Shown here: positions 25,888 through 34,546 of the stretch, piece by piece | Numbering within the stretch: position 1 is the first letter of the stretch | How the letters are laid out: every line of letters begins with the position of its first letter | Assembly (NCBI RefSeq): GCF_003264365.1 | Contig: NZ_PYAK01000004.1 | Location: forward strand, 186,001-250,000 | Direction of reading: 5' to 3' | DNA length: 64,000 nucleotides | Source: Micromonospora noduli | GTDB lineage: Bacteria; Actinomycetota; Actinomycetes; Mycobacteriales; Micromonosporaceae | Program-made: the position numbers and the translations under genes | Notes under the pieces: model-generated | Seen by the model: only the letters and a program-made list of their open reading frames with translations | Told to the model about the DNA's origin: nothing | The model's database searches: none

Positions 25888-27493
25888 GAGGCGTGGGTGC
25901 CGACTCCTCGGCACTGCGCAGCACCAGTTGCGCATGGTCGCGACCGCGGATCACCGGCCACCGGTCGACCCGCATCTGAATCCTGCTACCCGACCCGTGC
26001 TGGATGAGGATTCGCCCGTCGCAGTAGAGCTTGAAGATCATCTTGTGGCCGAAGTTCAGCCTCAATCCGTCCATGACCTGACCGTCAAACTTCAGGCCGA
26101 GCGGCTCCCCGCTGGTGGCGCGAACGCGGAGCCGGCCAATGCCCTGCTGCGGGCCTGGGAAGGCTCGGTCGCGACGTTCATATCCGAGATTGGACTGACC
26201 GGTGAGCACCTGCCATGGCTCGTAGAACGGGGTGTACGCCGCGTACAAGATTTCTTGCCGTACCTGACCGCCCTCTTCCCACTCGACGACGAAGTCGAAC
26301 CCGGGGCGGTGCAGGTTGAGCCGCTCGTAGCTGGCGGTATCGGCCAGCCCCGCAACAATCGCCTCGTCGGGCTGCACTCCGGCGTTGTCGAATACCTGGG
26401 CGTTCGGGAACAGCGCGCCAATGCGCCGCTCCACATACGGGATGCGACTCATTCCCCCGGCAAGCAGCACGTAGTCGATGTCGCCGCTCAGCTCCGCCGG
26501 CCCCATCGCGCGTAGCTCAGACGGCGACCGGCTGCCACGTTCAGTCAGCTGAGCGGCCCGCAGCGCAGCCCAAACCAGCTGCTCCGCATTGTCCATCTGC
26601 TCCCGAAATGCCTCCTCCAACTGCTCCCGGCTGTAGGTCAAGACCGGCATATGCCCGATCTGTCGAGAGGGCAGCACAATGCGGTGTTCAGGCAGGCGGG
26701 AAAGACTGACCTTGGCGTCGCGGGCGGCGCGGAGGACAAGCGCTCGCAGCAGTTCCGGGTGCCGCAGGGCCTCCAAGTCGACGCCCCGCGCGCCCAGGCC
26801 CTCAAGGAGATCCCGTGCTATCGCATGGTCGAGCGCGTCGCCGGCGTACGCGGTGCCGAGTGCCGTCAGCACTGAGATCTCGGGGTGGGCGCCGCCCACC
26901 ACGTCGAGGACCGCGATGTCGAGGGTGCCGCCGCCCATGTCGAACACGAGCAGGCGGCCCTCCGGTCGCTCACCGTGCGCGAGGAATCGGTGGGTCACCC
27001 AGGCGATGCCGGCAGCGATCGGTTCGTCGACAAGAGCCGAATCGTCTACCGGCAGGCCTGCCTTCGCGGCCAGGTCAAGCAGGCGTTGCCGTTGCGGCCC
27101 ATCCCACATGGCCGGACAACCCAGCCGAAACTCGCGATCGGCGGTTAGCGGCTCGCCCGCCCTGGCGGCCCGTTCACCGATCTCGGCAAGAAGGGCGATC
27201 ATGACGTCATCGGCGGACACAGTTTGCAACCCGCCGGGGCCGGGCAACGAGACCGTCTCCTGGTTGTCGGTGATCGCTCGCTTAATGGACCGGATCACCT
27301 GGTCGCTCGGAAGCGCGTCGGCGTCCTCTCCGACCAGCAACGTTTCACCACGGTAGCCCGCCAGGGAGGGAAACCATCGGGTCGTACGGCCCAGCGGCGC
27401 GATCTCCACGGGGCGGCGACCCGCCCGGGTGGCCACCAAAGACGTGGACGTGCCGAAATCGACCCCGACGGCGTGGCCGTGGGCTCCCCCCAT
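25841..27493 (-). CDS. Hsp70 family protein (DnaK-like ATPase, divergent C-terminus)
   Basis: Chaperone-type ATPase of 550 aa. The actin-like ATPase fold is complete: phosphate-1 loop GVDFGTSTS at residues 9-17, phosphate-2 FDMGGGTLDIAV near 183, and adenosine motif LLAGGMSRIPYVE near 347. The C-terminal 170 residues do not resemble the DnaK substrate-binding domain, and the EEVD-type tail is absent; the protein is about 70 residues shorter than housekeeping DnaK. ATG 27493 has GGAG 7 nt upstream, overlapping the stop of the GrpE-domain gene (CTAGGAG), so the two are translationally coupled. This is a dedicated, accessory Hsp70, probably serving the neighbouring helicases. Its 3' end overlaps the convergent SNF2 gene by 47 bp. 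Confidence 0.93.
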   Translation of the reverse strand: MGGAHGHAVGVDFGTSTSLVATRAGRRPVEIAPLGRTTRWFPSLAGYRGETLLVGEDADALPSDQVIRSIKRAITDNQETVSLPGPGGLQTVSADDVMIALLAEIGERAARAGEPLTADREFRLGCPAMWDGPQRQRLLDLAAKAGLPVDDSALVDEPIAAGIAWVTHRFLAHGERPEGRLLVFDMGGGTLDIAVLDVVGGAHPEISVLTALGTAYAGDALDHAIARDLLEGLGARGVDLEALRHPELLRALVLRAARDAKVSLSRLPEHRIVLPSRQIGHMPVLTYSREQLEEAFREQMDNAEQLVWAALRAAQLTERGSRSPSELRAMGPAELSGDIDYVLLAGGMSRIPYVERRIGALFPNAQVFDNAGVQPDEAIVAGLADTASYERLNLHRPGFDFVVEWEEGGQVRQEILYAAYTPFYEPWQVLTGQSNLGYERRDRAFPGPQQGIGRLRVRATSGEPLGLKFDGQVMDGLRLNFGHKMIFKLYCDGRILIQHGSGSRIQMRVDRWPVIRGRDHAQLVLRSAEESAPTPPTPWYMEKEWAPPIR

Positions 27494-27501
27494 GAGCGCT
27501 C

Positions 27502-29562
27502 CTAGGTCGTAGTCACCAGCGCCCTCTCGATGAGAATGTCCTCACCGGACGGGTGCCAGTGGTATCCAGGTCGGATGACCGTAACTGCGCTTCCTATGGT
27601 GGGAACACCGACGATGGGTTCATGAACGGTCGGATCAAAGGTCAGTTTCTGTCCGGCCTGGCCAATCGGCTCGAGTGCCTGTGCCGAGACAAGCGCCCGT
27701 ACGCGTTCGACCAGAGTCTCCGAGGCTGTCTGCTCGACCGCGAGTTCCTCCACTTCGGCGGCAAGATCGGCCAAGGAACGGATTATGTCGATCTGAATCT
27801 GCCGGTCCTGGGCGGACCGCAGCGAAGAGGTCTGGCGATGCTCCGCCCGCAGGGTCTCTTCCAGTTGCGAAACCCGGTCCGCCAAAGCAATAGCTCGGCC
27901 CTCAGCCGCCTCGGCACGCTGATCAGCTGCCGCTGCGGCCGCCGCGGCCCGCTCGGCGGTGTGACGTAGCGTCTCCACCCGCTGCTCCTGCCCCAGTGCG
28001 CCTGTCCACCCAGCCACCACCGGGTCGCCTGCGGCCACCCGGTGAAAGGCGGCGACAACCGGGTCGGAGGGAAGTCCGGCGACGAACTCACCAGGTAGGC
28101 CGAGCAGGAAGGTCAAGCGTCGTCGGGACTCGGTGACAGCCAGCTCCCGCAGCACGAGCGGATGAAGATGGCGGGCGGCCACCTCCGGGATAGACGTGAC
28201 CGCGCCGAGGACGCCGGTGGCACAGCGAGCGAGGTCATCCAGGGTGGCGCCCGCCCACCAGGCGTCGTGAAGAACGCTCTTGGCCCGCACCTTGCCCACG
28301 GCGGCGATGAGGGCGGCACGTCCCCCGTCTCGGGTAAACGGAAGCCGCACGACGAGCGGTACGAGACGGTCGAGGTCGACGGCATTGCGCTCGTCGCGCG
28401 ACATCAACGGCAGAAGGCGGCCAAGCTTCTGCGCAACACCGTCAATCACCGGCACTACATCCTGGGGATGTTTGGCAGCAACGGCTGACGCGAGGGTGAT
28501 CAGCGGCGAGATTGCCCCCGTCGACACGTTATCGACCTTGCAGACCTGTCGTAGCAGCGCGGCTGCTGCGGTGATGACGTCTGGGTCTGGCTCTGCGTAC
28601 ACCTGAATTTCCGCGGCCGCCGAGGTCAGAAGCAGTGTCGTGCTTTCATGGCTGAGCGCGGTGACACGACCAACGACCGCAGATTGCCGGGGCAAAGCAA
28701 GCAATAGAGCGGCTGCGGCTGCGGCTTCCGGTTCTTCCAGGTCAGTGATGAGGTCTTGCAGCTGCTGGTCATTCAGTCGTCCGAGCTGGGCACCGACCGC
28801 GAGGGGCTTAGACAGGTAGTACGGTAAAGGCCGGGAGCTGTCCTCGCCGGTCGCTCCGGCCAGCCGATCAGGCAGGGATGCAGCCTTTGCCACGACGGTC
28901 GGCCGCTCATCTGTTGCCGGTAGGGTTTGGTCCTTTGAAGGGGATCCTGGGGACTCCGGCTGTTCCGCCGTTGGCGACGTACCCGAGGGCTGACTGATCT
29001 GCCGAGCCTCGTGGACATCGTGCTCGACTGAGCCTTCCTCGACGGCGTACGCCGGTGTTGCCGTCGCATGATCCTGCTGATCGGCCATGGGCAAGGTGGG
29101 TGCCACGTCCGACTGTTCGGAGAGCTCCGTGCGGCGCCTCTTGGGTGGTTTCCACTTGAAGGTCGCCGCCACCCCCGTACCGGTCATCTGCACATCGTCG
29201 CTGCTGGTAAGGAACCGATTAATGAGCCTCCAGCGGGCGCGATCCCGGTCAAGGTCGAGGCCGAGCGCATCCAGCTTCTCCTTGATCTTGGTCCGGGTCA
29301 GCCCCGAGTCGTACTCCCGAAGGAGTCGTAGGACCATCGCGGTCGGGTCCTCGTCGAACATGACCGTCGCCGCTGCCAGGTCCAGGAGAAACTGGTGACG
29401 CAACGAGCCGCGAGGGGCGAAATGGTTCCGGCCACCGATCTTGACCGTCTCCTCGGTGCCGTCGTCGTGCCAGCGGACCTGATAGCTCCCGCCGCTTCTT
29501 GACAACACCGCGCCGACCCGAACTGGTCCGCCAGGTCGGTCCGACTCCTGCACCACGACCAT
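27502..29562 (-). CDS. Large protein with C-terminal GrpE-like nucleotide-exchange domain
   Basis: 686 aa from ATG 29562 (GTG 29577 is an alternative). N-terminus: a small SH3/Tudor-like barrel (RVGAVLSRSGGSYQVRWHDDG, about 12-45) and a helical winged-helix-like part (about 60-120). Next comes a low-complexity Pro/Ser/Glu linker (about 135-235), a long helical region (about 240-540), and a coiled coil rich in Ala, Glu and Arg (about 545-610). The last 60 residues read as the GrpE beta-domain: FDPTVHEPIVG, then VTVIRPGYHW and ILIERALV, matching the FDPxxHEAV and GY...RPAxV pattern. With Hsp70 encoded 8 bp downstream, this should be its exchange factor, carrying its own client-binding arms. A hairpin (29596-29619) lies just upstream. 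Confidence 0.8.
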   Translation of the reverse strand: MVVVQESDRPGGPVRVGAVLSRSGGSYQVRWHDDGTEETVKIGGRNHFAPRGSLRHQFLLDLAAATVMFDEDPTAMVLRLLREYDSGLTRTKIKEKLDALGLDLDRDRARWRLINRFLTSSDDVQMTGTGVAATFKWKPPKRRRTELSEQSDVAPTLPMADQQDHATATPAYAVEEGSVEHDVHEARQISQPSGTSPTAEQPESPGSPSKDQTLPATDERPTVVAKAASLPDRLAGATGEDSSRPLPYYLSKPLAVGAQLGRLNDQQLQDLITDLEEPEAAAAAALLLALPRQSAVVGRVTALSHESTTLLLTSAAAEIQVYAEPDPDVITAAAALLRQVCKVDNVSTGAISPLITLASAVAAKHPQDVVPVIDGVAQKLGRLLPLMSRDERNAVDLDRLVPLVVRLPFTRDGGRAALIAAVGKVRAKSVLHDAWWAGATLDDLARCATGVLGAVTSIPEVAARHLHPLVLRELAVTESRRRLTFLLGLPGEFVAGLPSDPVVAAFHRVAAGDPVVAGWTGALGQEQRVETLRHTAERAAAAAAAADQRAEAAEGRAIALADRVSQLEETLRAEHRQTSSLRSAQDRQIQIDIIRSLADLAAEVEELAVEQTASETLVERVRALVSAQALEPIGQAGQKLTFDPTVHEPIVGVPTIGSAVTVIRPGYHWHPSGEDILIERALVTTT

Positions 29563-29630
29563 CTCCGCCTGATCCACGGGTGAGACTTTAGACGTGCGCT
29601 CCACACCACCCGGGAGCGCCGGTGACGTCG

Positions 29631-31790
29631 TCACCTGGGCGGGCTGCCGGCGGCGAAATCCAGGAACGGGCTGGGCGCTCCGCTCCACGACACCCATAGC
29701 GCCTCTCGCGCCCGCGTGCTGGCGACAAAGAGAAGGCAGCGCTCTCTGAGCACGTCGCTCTCGTGCTGCAACAAGTCCACTTCGGGCGGCGTGATCTCCT
29801 TCGCGAAAGGCACGGCCCGTGCCGTGGCGCCGACGACGGCGACGCACCGGAACTCCAGACCCTTCATGGCGTGCATGGTGGCGAGCCGCACCCCGTCGAC
29901 CTCCGTCCCGGGATGGTCCCGCACCCACACCGACGGAATACCGGCTGCCGACAACTCGTCGCGTACCGAGCCCAGGGTCGTGTTGAATCGCGCACAAACC
30001 GCAATCTCATTCGGCTGCACGTCCTGCGCCAGCCACTCCCGAACTCGCGCCACGAGCCCCGCGACCTCAGCCTGACTGGTCGCATAACCCTTGGCATGCG
30101 GCCGCTTGCCGTGCAGCAGGGAGCGGTAGCCAGTGAGGCTGTCCTCGCCCTCACCGGCGAGGTCGTCGATCCGCGACCCGACCAGCACAGCCGTGGACCA
30201 GACAAGGATCTCCTCGGTGCTGCGGTAGTTGATGCGCAGCCGGCTGCTGCGCCCCGTGACGGAGATGCCGAGGACGCCGAGTGACACCCGGGAGTCGTAG
30301 ATCCGTTGGTGTGGGTCACCGGTGATGAACAGGTCGTCGGGGCCAGGCACCACCGCGGCGCGCAGGACTCGCCACTGGGCCGGATGCAGGTCCTGCGCCT
30401 CGTCGACCACCAGGTGGTCGAAGCCGTGGACGCCGAGGTCGGCTTCACCGAGCAGTTGAGCCGCTCGGGCGCACACCTGTAGGTGGGTGATGGTGCCGGC
30501 CGCCGCCAGCTCGGCCGAGAACATTTCCACCGCGTCCCATACCCGGTCACGCTGTCGCGGGCCCAGCGCCGATCCTCTTCCCCGCCGGCTGACCTCGCGG
30601 TACTCCTCGCGGCTGCGCACGTCGTGGGCGAGGATGACGTGCCGGTACTCCTGGACGAGGAACTGCTCGGTCCAGGGCAGCGTCAGCCGCCGGCACACCC
30701 GCCGCCAGACCTGTCGCTCGTCCGCGTCCCCGATCGGAGTGGGCACTCGCCCGGCGAGAGCGCGCACCGTTCGATTGGCGAGTGCGTTGACCGTGGTCAC
30801 CTCCACCCGCGCCATCTGCTTCTCGTCGCCGAGGAGCAGCGCCAGGTTCTCCCGAAGGGCGGCGGCCAGGGCATTCGTGTACGTGGTGAGCAGCACCCGA
30901 CTGACGGCCGAGCGGGACAGCAGGTGCTTGACCCGGTGCAGGGCGACCACCGTCTTGCCGGTTCCCGGACCACCCGTCACCTGAGCCGGTCCCTTGTATG
31001 AGACCCGGTACGCCAGCCGCCGCTGCGACGGGTGAAGAAACACCCGCCAGGCGGCGAACGGCTTGTCGAGGATCTCGGCCAGCTCGTCGGGCCGGGTCAC
31101 CAGCATGATGCGGCTGGCGGTGTTGGCGATCGCTGCGGCCAGGCTCCCGCTCGGCTGCTCTGGCGTCGCGCCAGCCGGCCGGCGTTCGGCAACGAGGTCG
31201 CGATAGACGTCATCGGGGGAGAAGCCCTCCGCGAGGTACTGCAAAACCTCGAACTGGTCCTCAGGAAGCAGCATACCGAACGCTTCGAGCTGGGGTTTGT
31301 CGATGACCGTCCGGACGGCTCGCAGCACCTGGTCGTCGATACCGAGCTGACGCAGCACGGTGTCGGAGTGGCGGGCGAACAGCAGCGCCGGCGCCTTCGC
31401 CGCCGCTTTCTCCAGTGTCGGCGTGAGCTGCTCGAGAGCGACAACGTTGCGGACCTCCAGTGCCCGAGTCGCCGTATTGACGGTGTAGAGGCGCTTTGCC
31501 GCCCACGTGTACGCGCGGTCGTGCGGTACGACGTTCAGCAGGAGGAATGTGTCGCTGCCGTCGTCAGGTGCTAGGACGACTCCACGCCAGAAGTCGTTGA
31601 TCCTGATGGTCCGCATCCGCGGGTCGCGGGCGTTGTTCACCGACTCCAGGTGCAGGCCCTTGTCTGCGTGCAGGTCTGCGATGGTGAGTTGCTGGAACTT
31701 CGCCATTGCCTTGCGTACGCCGGCCTTTATCGGCTTCTCCAGGACGTCGAAGCTCTCCCAGAAGGTGTTGGCGAAGGCGAGCTGAGGCAC
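29631..31790 (-). CDS. UvrD/Rep-type helicase with N-terminal RelE-like domain
   Basis: Superfamily 1 DNA helicase, 719 aa from GTG 31790, chosen because GGAG lies 7 nt upstream. Residues about 1-105 look like a RelE/ParE-fold toxin domain: VLEKPIKAGVRKAMAKF, GLHLESVNNARDPRMRTIRI, FWRGVVL, LLLNVVPHDRAYTWA. The helicase follows: Walker A GGPGTGKTVVALH near 275, Walker B VDEAQDLHPAQW near 463, FITGDPHQRIYDSR, INYRSTEEI, TMHAMKGLEFRCVAVVG and FVASTRAREALWV. Whether the RelE-like part is an active ribonuclease or a protein-binding module is unknown. It is the first gene of the unit UvrD-GrpE-Hsp70, set off from upstream genes by a hairpin. Confidence 0.9.
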   Translation of the reverse strand: MPQLAFANTFWESFDVLEKPIKAGVRKAMAKFQQLTIADLHADKGLHLESVNNARDPRMRTIRINDFWRGVVLAPDDGSDTFLLLNVVPHDRAYTWAAKRLYTVNTATRALEVRNVVALEQLTPTLEKAAAKAPALLFARHSDTVLRQLGIDDQVLRAVRTVIDKPQLEAFGMLLPEDQFEVLQYLAEGFSPDDVYRDLVAERRPAGATPEQPSGSLAAAIANTASRIMLVTRPDELAEILDKPFAAWRVFLHPSQRRLAYRVSYKGPAQVTGGPGTGKTVVALHRVKHLLSRSAVSRVLLTTYTNALAAALRENLALLLGDEKQMARVEVTTVNALANRTVRALAGRVPTPIGDADERQVWRRVCRRLTLPWTEQFLVQEYRHVILAHDVRSREEYREVSRRGRGSALGPRQRDRVWDAVEMFSAELAAAGTITHLQVCARAAQLLGEADLGVHGFDHLVVDEAQDLHPAQWRVLRAAVVPGPDDLFITGDPHQRIYDSRVSLGVLGISVTGRSSRLRINYRSTEEILVWSTAVLVGSRIDDLAGEGEDSLTGYRSLLHGKRPHAKGYATSQAEVAGLVARVREWLAQDVQPNEIAVCARFNTTLGSVRDELSAAGIPSVWVRDHPGTEVDGVRLATMHAMKGLEFRCVAVVGATARAVPFAKEITPPEVDLLQHESDVLRERCLLFVASTRAREALWVSWSGAPSPFLDFAAGSPPR

Positions 31791-31853
31791 GAGCAATCTC
31801 CAGAGAGTGGGGTCGGCGGCGGTGGCACTATCGGGCCACGCCAGGCGGGCCGG

Positions 31854-31888
31854 CTTCCGCAACGCCCCAGCCCGGGGCGCTGCGGAAG
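31854..31888 (-). terminator. Strong hairpin after the DUF262 gene
   Basis: CTTCCGCA (31854-31861) pairs with TGCGGAAG (31881-31888), and inside it CGCCCC (31863-31868) pairs with GGGGCG (31874-31879) with one mismatch between the stems. The loop is 5 nt. It begins 22 nt downstream of the DUF262 gene stop (minus strand) and 64 nt before the UvrD start. No U-run follows, as is common in actinomycetes. It probably separates two transcription units. Confidence 0.6.
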
Positions 31889-31909
31889 CGGATGTGTCGG
31901 CGCCGGAGC

Positions 31910-34453
31910 TTAGACCATGATCAGCTCCTCCGAGGCGGGCAACTGCGCCTGGTCGTAGAACCAGCGCAGGTGGTCGAGCAAAGCGTCCCGGGCGTCGGAG
32001 TCGGTGAGGACGGTCAGCGGAAACCCGGGCCGAAGCGCGATTTTGGCGGCGGCGATGTCCACACCTGGCAACTGGTTCAGCCGCTGACGCAACTCCTTCC
32101 GGAGGGCGACGTCCCCGAACGGGGGCCGGACGCTCAGGTGCTGGAATACGACTTCGAATTTCCCGCTCGGGTAGATCGTCGCCGGCCAGACGTCACCGAG
32201 TTCGTGCCTCCGGTCGCGGGCCATGAGGAAGCAGGAGGTTTCGTCCCTCGTGCCGAAAAGGAGGGTGCCGCCGATCGCGATCCAAGCCTCCAGCACGACC
32301 TGGGTAGCGGTGGCAACCGCCGGTCCCTGGAGAGCGGTCAACTGCTCAAGAAAGCGTGCGGCGTAGTCGACCTCCTGGTCGGCGCGCGGCCGGGGCAGGC
32401 GCTCGGGCAGGTCATCCGGCGTCACCCCGGCCAGCTGCGCCAGCTCCTCGGTGCCGATCCGCTGGGCTTGGTCCGCGCGGTCGTACTGGTCGAACTGCAC
32501 GCCCTCCGCACGCAGTAGGGCGCGCGGGTCGTCGGTGCGGTTCGGATCGAGCCAGCGGAAGCCCGGGGAGACCGTGCCCTCGACCTGCAGGACCCGATGG
32601 GCGTTCGGGACAGGGTGGTTGGCAAGTCGGGCACCAACGGGCACTGGAGCGGTGCCGATAAGTGCGGCCAGGTCGCCGTACGTGGTCCACGAACCTGCGG
32701 GCAGCTCGGCGAGAGCCTTGTTCATCACATCCCATGGCACCACCGACTGGTCGACCGCCTGCTCCGTGGGGCCCCGCCAGATGGAGATGATTCGTTCCGC
32801 GAGCGCGTCAGCCCTGGCATGAATCTCGGGACGGCCCCAGCGGTCCTGGGCGGCGATCTCCTGGTTGAGCACGATCCCGCTCTTGCCGAGCTGGACTCGC
32901 TTGACCGGGAAGGAGCTGTTGCTCAGCTCCGAGTTGTAGCCGGTCAGGGTCAGGTTCCCGAGGGTGTGGACCAGGGCCTCGTGCGCCTCACCAACGTTTT
33001 CCTCCGGCCCGAGGTCAGGTGCCAGCATCTGCCGCCATTCGCTGGTGGAGGTCTGAGGCAGCACGTGCTCGATGGTCAGCGAGTCCAGCGCCACCGGCTC
33101 CTTGCTGCCGTACGACTCCTCCAGCCACCGCAGTACCAGGTTGCGTTGGTGTGGACGGCCGTTGAGGTAGTACGGGATCGACCGGACGGCGGCCCGGACG
33201 CTTTCATCGGTGGCGTAGTACTTGCGACCGACCGAGAGGTAGGAGTGCACAGCCTGATCCACCGGCAGGTCCCGGTCCATCTCTGTGACGACGGACAACA
33301 GGATCCGATTGATGTTCGCGGTGGCTCGACCGATCACCAGGCGACGAACGAAGAAGCTTTCTATGTACAGCATCGCCGACGTGACCTCGGCGGATGTCGC
33401 AGTGCCGTTCTCGCGGCGGTCTAGCAGGTGCAGCAGCAGCGGGTAGACCGTGGTCGTACCCCAGGCACTCAGCCGCTCCAGCCGCCGCTGTACGTCAGGG
33501 TCCTGCTCCTCGCCGGGATGGAGGATCACCCGGAGCAGGGCACCAAGGCGGCTGAACCGCTGCACCTGCGCCTCAATCTCCTCTTCGGAACGCAGTTGCT
33601 CAAGCCGGGTCTGCTGCGCCGCATAGATGTCGGTTTGCTTGATCCGCGGGTCGTGGTGAACCAGATCGAGCCAGAAGAGCAACTCCAGCTCCGCCGACGT
33701 CAGTCGACTTTGCAGCGGCAGCCACAGGGCCTGGTAGACCGTTTCGCCCCGGACCGGCAGCCTCATGAACAGATAGTTGCGCAGCAAGTCACCCTGGGTG
33801 AGCTTTAAACCGGTGTTGTTCAGCGACTCGAAGATCCGGTAGACGTTGTCCCCCGGCTGCGCGGTGACCGACACCAGCGCCAGGCCCGTGATGACGGCGC
33901 TCTCGATGCGCTCGATGTCCAGCGGATCGTCCGGGTCGTCGGCCGCGGCGAGTTGGTTGGCGAAGAACTGATAGGCGACACCCACGGGGTCGACGCCCCC
34001 GGCCTCAGGGGAGGATTCCAGACAGGCCACGTAGGCGTCCCGGTCGGCCTGGGTGGGAACCAGCTTCCACCGGCGCTGCCCCTGCTCCCACGGATTCGTC
34101 AGGTACTGCTGGTTGAGACGGTCGCGGTGCTTGGGGTCCTCGTGCTGCGCCCGATGATCGCGAATGGCGCAGAGCAGGATGGTCAGGCTGGTCAACCGCT
34201 GTTGGCCGTCGACCACCAAAAACTCGGCGAGGCCCGCCGGACCGTTCGCGGGACTGGGCGCGAGCACCAGCGAGCCGATGAAGTGCGTGGCGCCCGGGTT
34301 GTCCACCCGGTCCTCGGCTAGCTTGCGCACGTCCTCCCACAGTCGCGCCAACTGCGCCTTTGTCCACGAGTAGGTGCGCTGATACAACGGCACCTGATAC
34401 TGCTTCGTCCCCTCCAACAACCCTTGAAGCGTGGTTTCCGCTGCCGCGACCAT
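31910..34453 (-). CDS. GmrSD-like DUF262/DUF1524 protein with an alkyltransferase-like (ATL) domain
   Basis: Predicted restriction-type nuclease, 847 aa from ATG 34453 (GAGGGG upstream). The DUF262 domain has VPLYQRTYSW and the nucleotide-site motif VDGQQRLTSL near residue 83. The DUF1524 nuclease domain has the His-Asn-His-like TIEHVLPQT near 462 and LGNLTLTGYN near 500. At about 571-640 there follows a segment like the DNA-binding domain of O6-alkylguanine transferases: LPAGSWTTYGDLAALIG and then PVPNAHRV, where the reactive cysteine of PCHRV is replaced by alanine, as in ATL proteins. The C-terminal 200 residues are unassigned. GmrSD enzymes cut modified phage DNA; an ATL module could direct this protein to modified guanines. 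That role is inference. Confidence 0.88.
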   Translation of the reverse strand: MVAAAETTLQGLLEGTKQYQVPLYQRTYSWTKAQLARLWEDVRKLAEDRVDNPGATHFIGSLVLAPSPANGPAGLAEFLVVDGQQRLTSLTILLCAIRDHRAQHEDPKHRDRLNQQYLTNPWEQGQRRWKLVPTQADRDAYVACLESSPEAGGVDPVGVAYQFFANQLAAADDPDDPLDIERIESAVITGLALVSVTAQPGDNVYRIFESLNNTGLKLTQGDLLRNYLFMRLPVRGETVYQALWLPLQSRLTSAELELLFWLDLVHHDPRIKQTDIYAAQQTRLEQLRSEEEIEAQVQRFSRLGALLRVILHPGEEQDPDVQRRLERLSAWGTTTVYPLLLHLLDRRENGTATSAEVTSAMLYIESFFVRRLVIGRATANINRILLSVVTEMDRDLPVDQAVHSYLSVGRKYYATDESVRAAVRSIPYYLNGRPHQRNLVLRWLEESYGSKEPVALDSLTIEHVLPQTSTSEWRQMLAPDLGPEENVGEAHEALVHTLGNLTLTGYNSELSNSSFPVKRVQLGKSGIVLNQEIAAQDRWGRPEIHARADALAERIISIWRGPTEQAVDQSVVPWDVMNKALAELPAGSWTTYGDLAALIGTAPVPVGARLANHPVPNAHRVLQVEGTVSPGFRWLDPNRTDDPRALLRAEGVQFDQYDRADQAQRIGTEELAQLAGVTPDDLPERLPRPRADQEVDYAARFLEQLTALQGPAVATATQVVLEAWIAIGGTLLFGTRDETSCFLMARDRRHELGDVWPATIYPSGKFEVVFQHLSVRPPFGDVALRKELRQRLNQLPGVDIAAAKIALRPGFPLTVLTDSDARDALLDHLRWFYDQAQLPASEELIMV

Positions 34454-34546
34454 CCTCGACCCCTCTATTTTGGGCCGGCACCCGAGCCGGCAAGGAAGCA
34501 AATCAACGTCCGAATAAGCAAGCGACGTCAGCCGCAGCCCGCAAAC

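Noticed and set aside
34474-34491. Hairpin with GCCGGC arms between the RecD-like and DUF262 genes
   Set aside because: Six-base G+C stems are frequent by chance here, and it lies only about 20 bp before the DUF262 start, so it is not called as a terminator.
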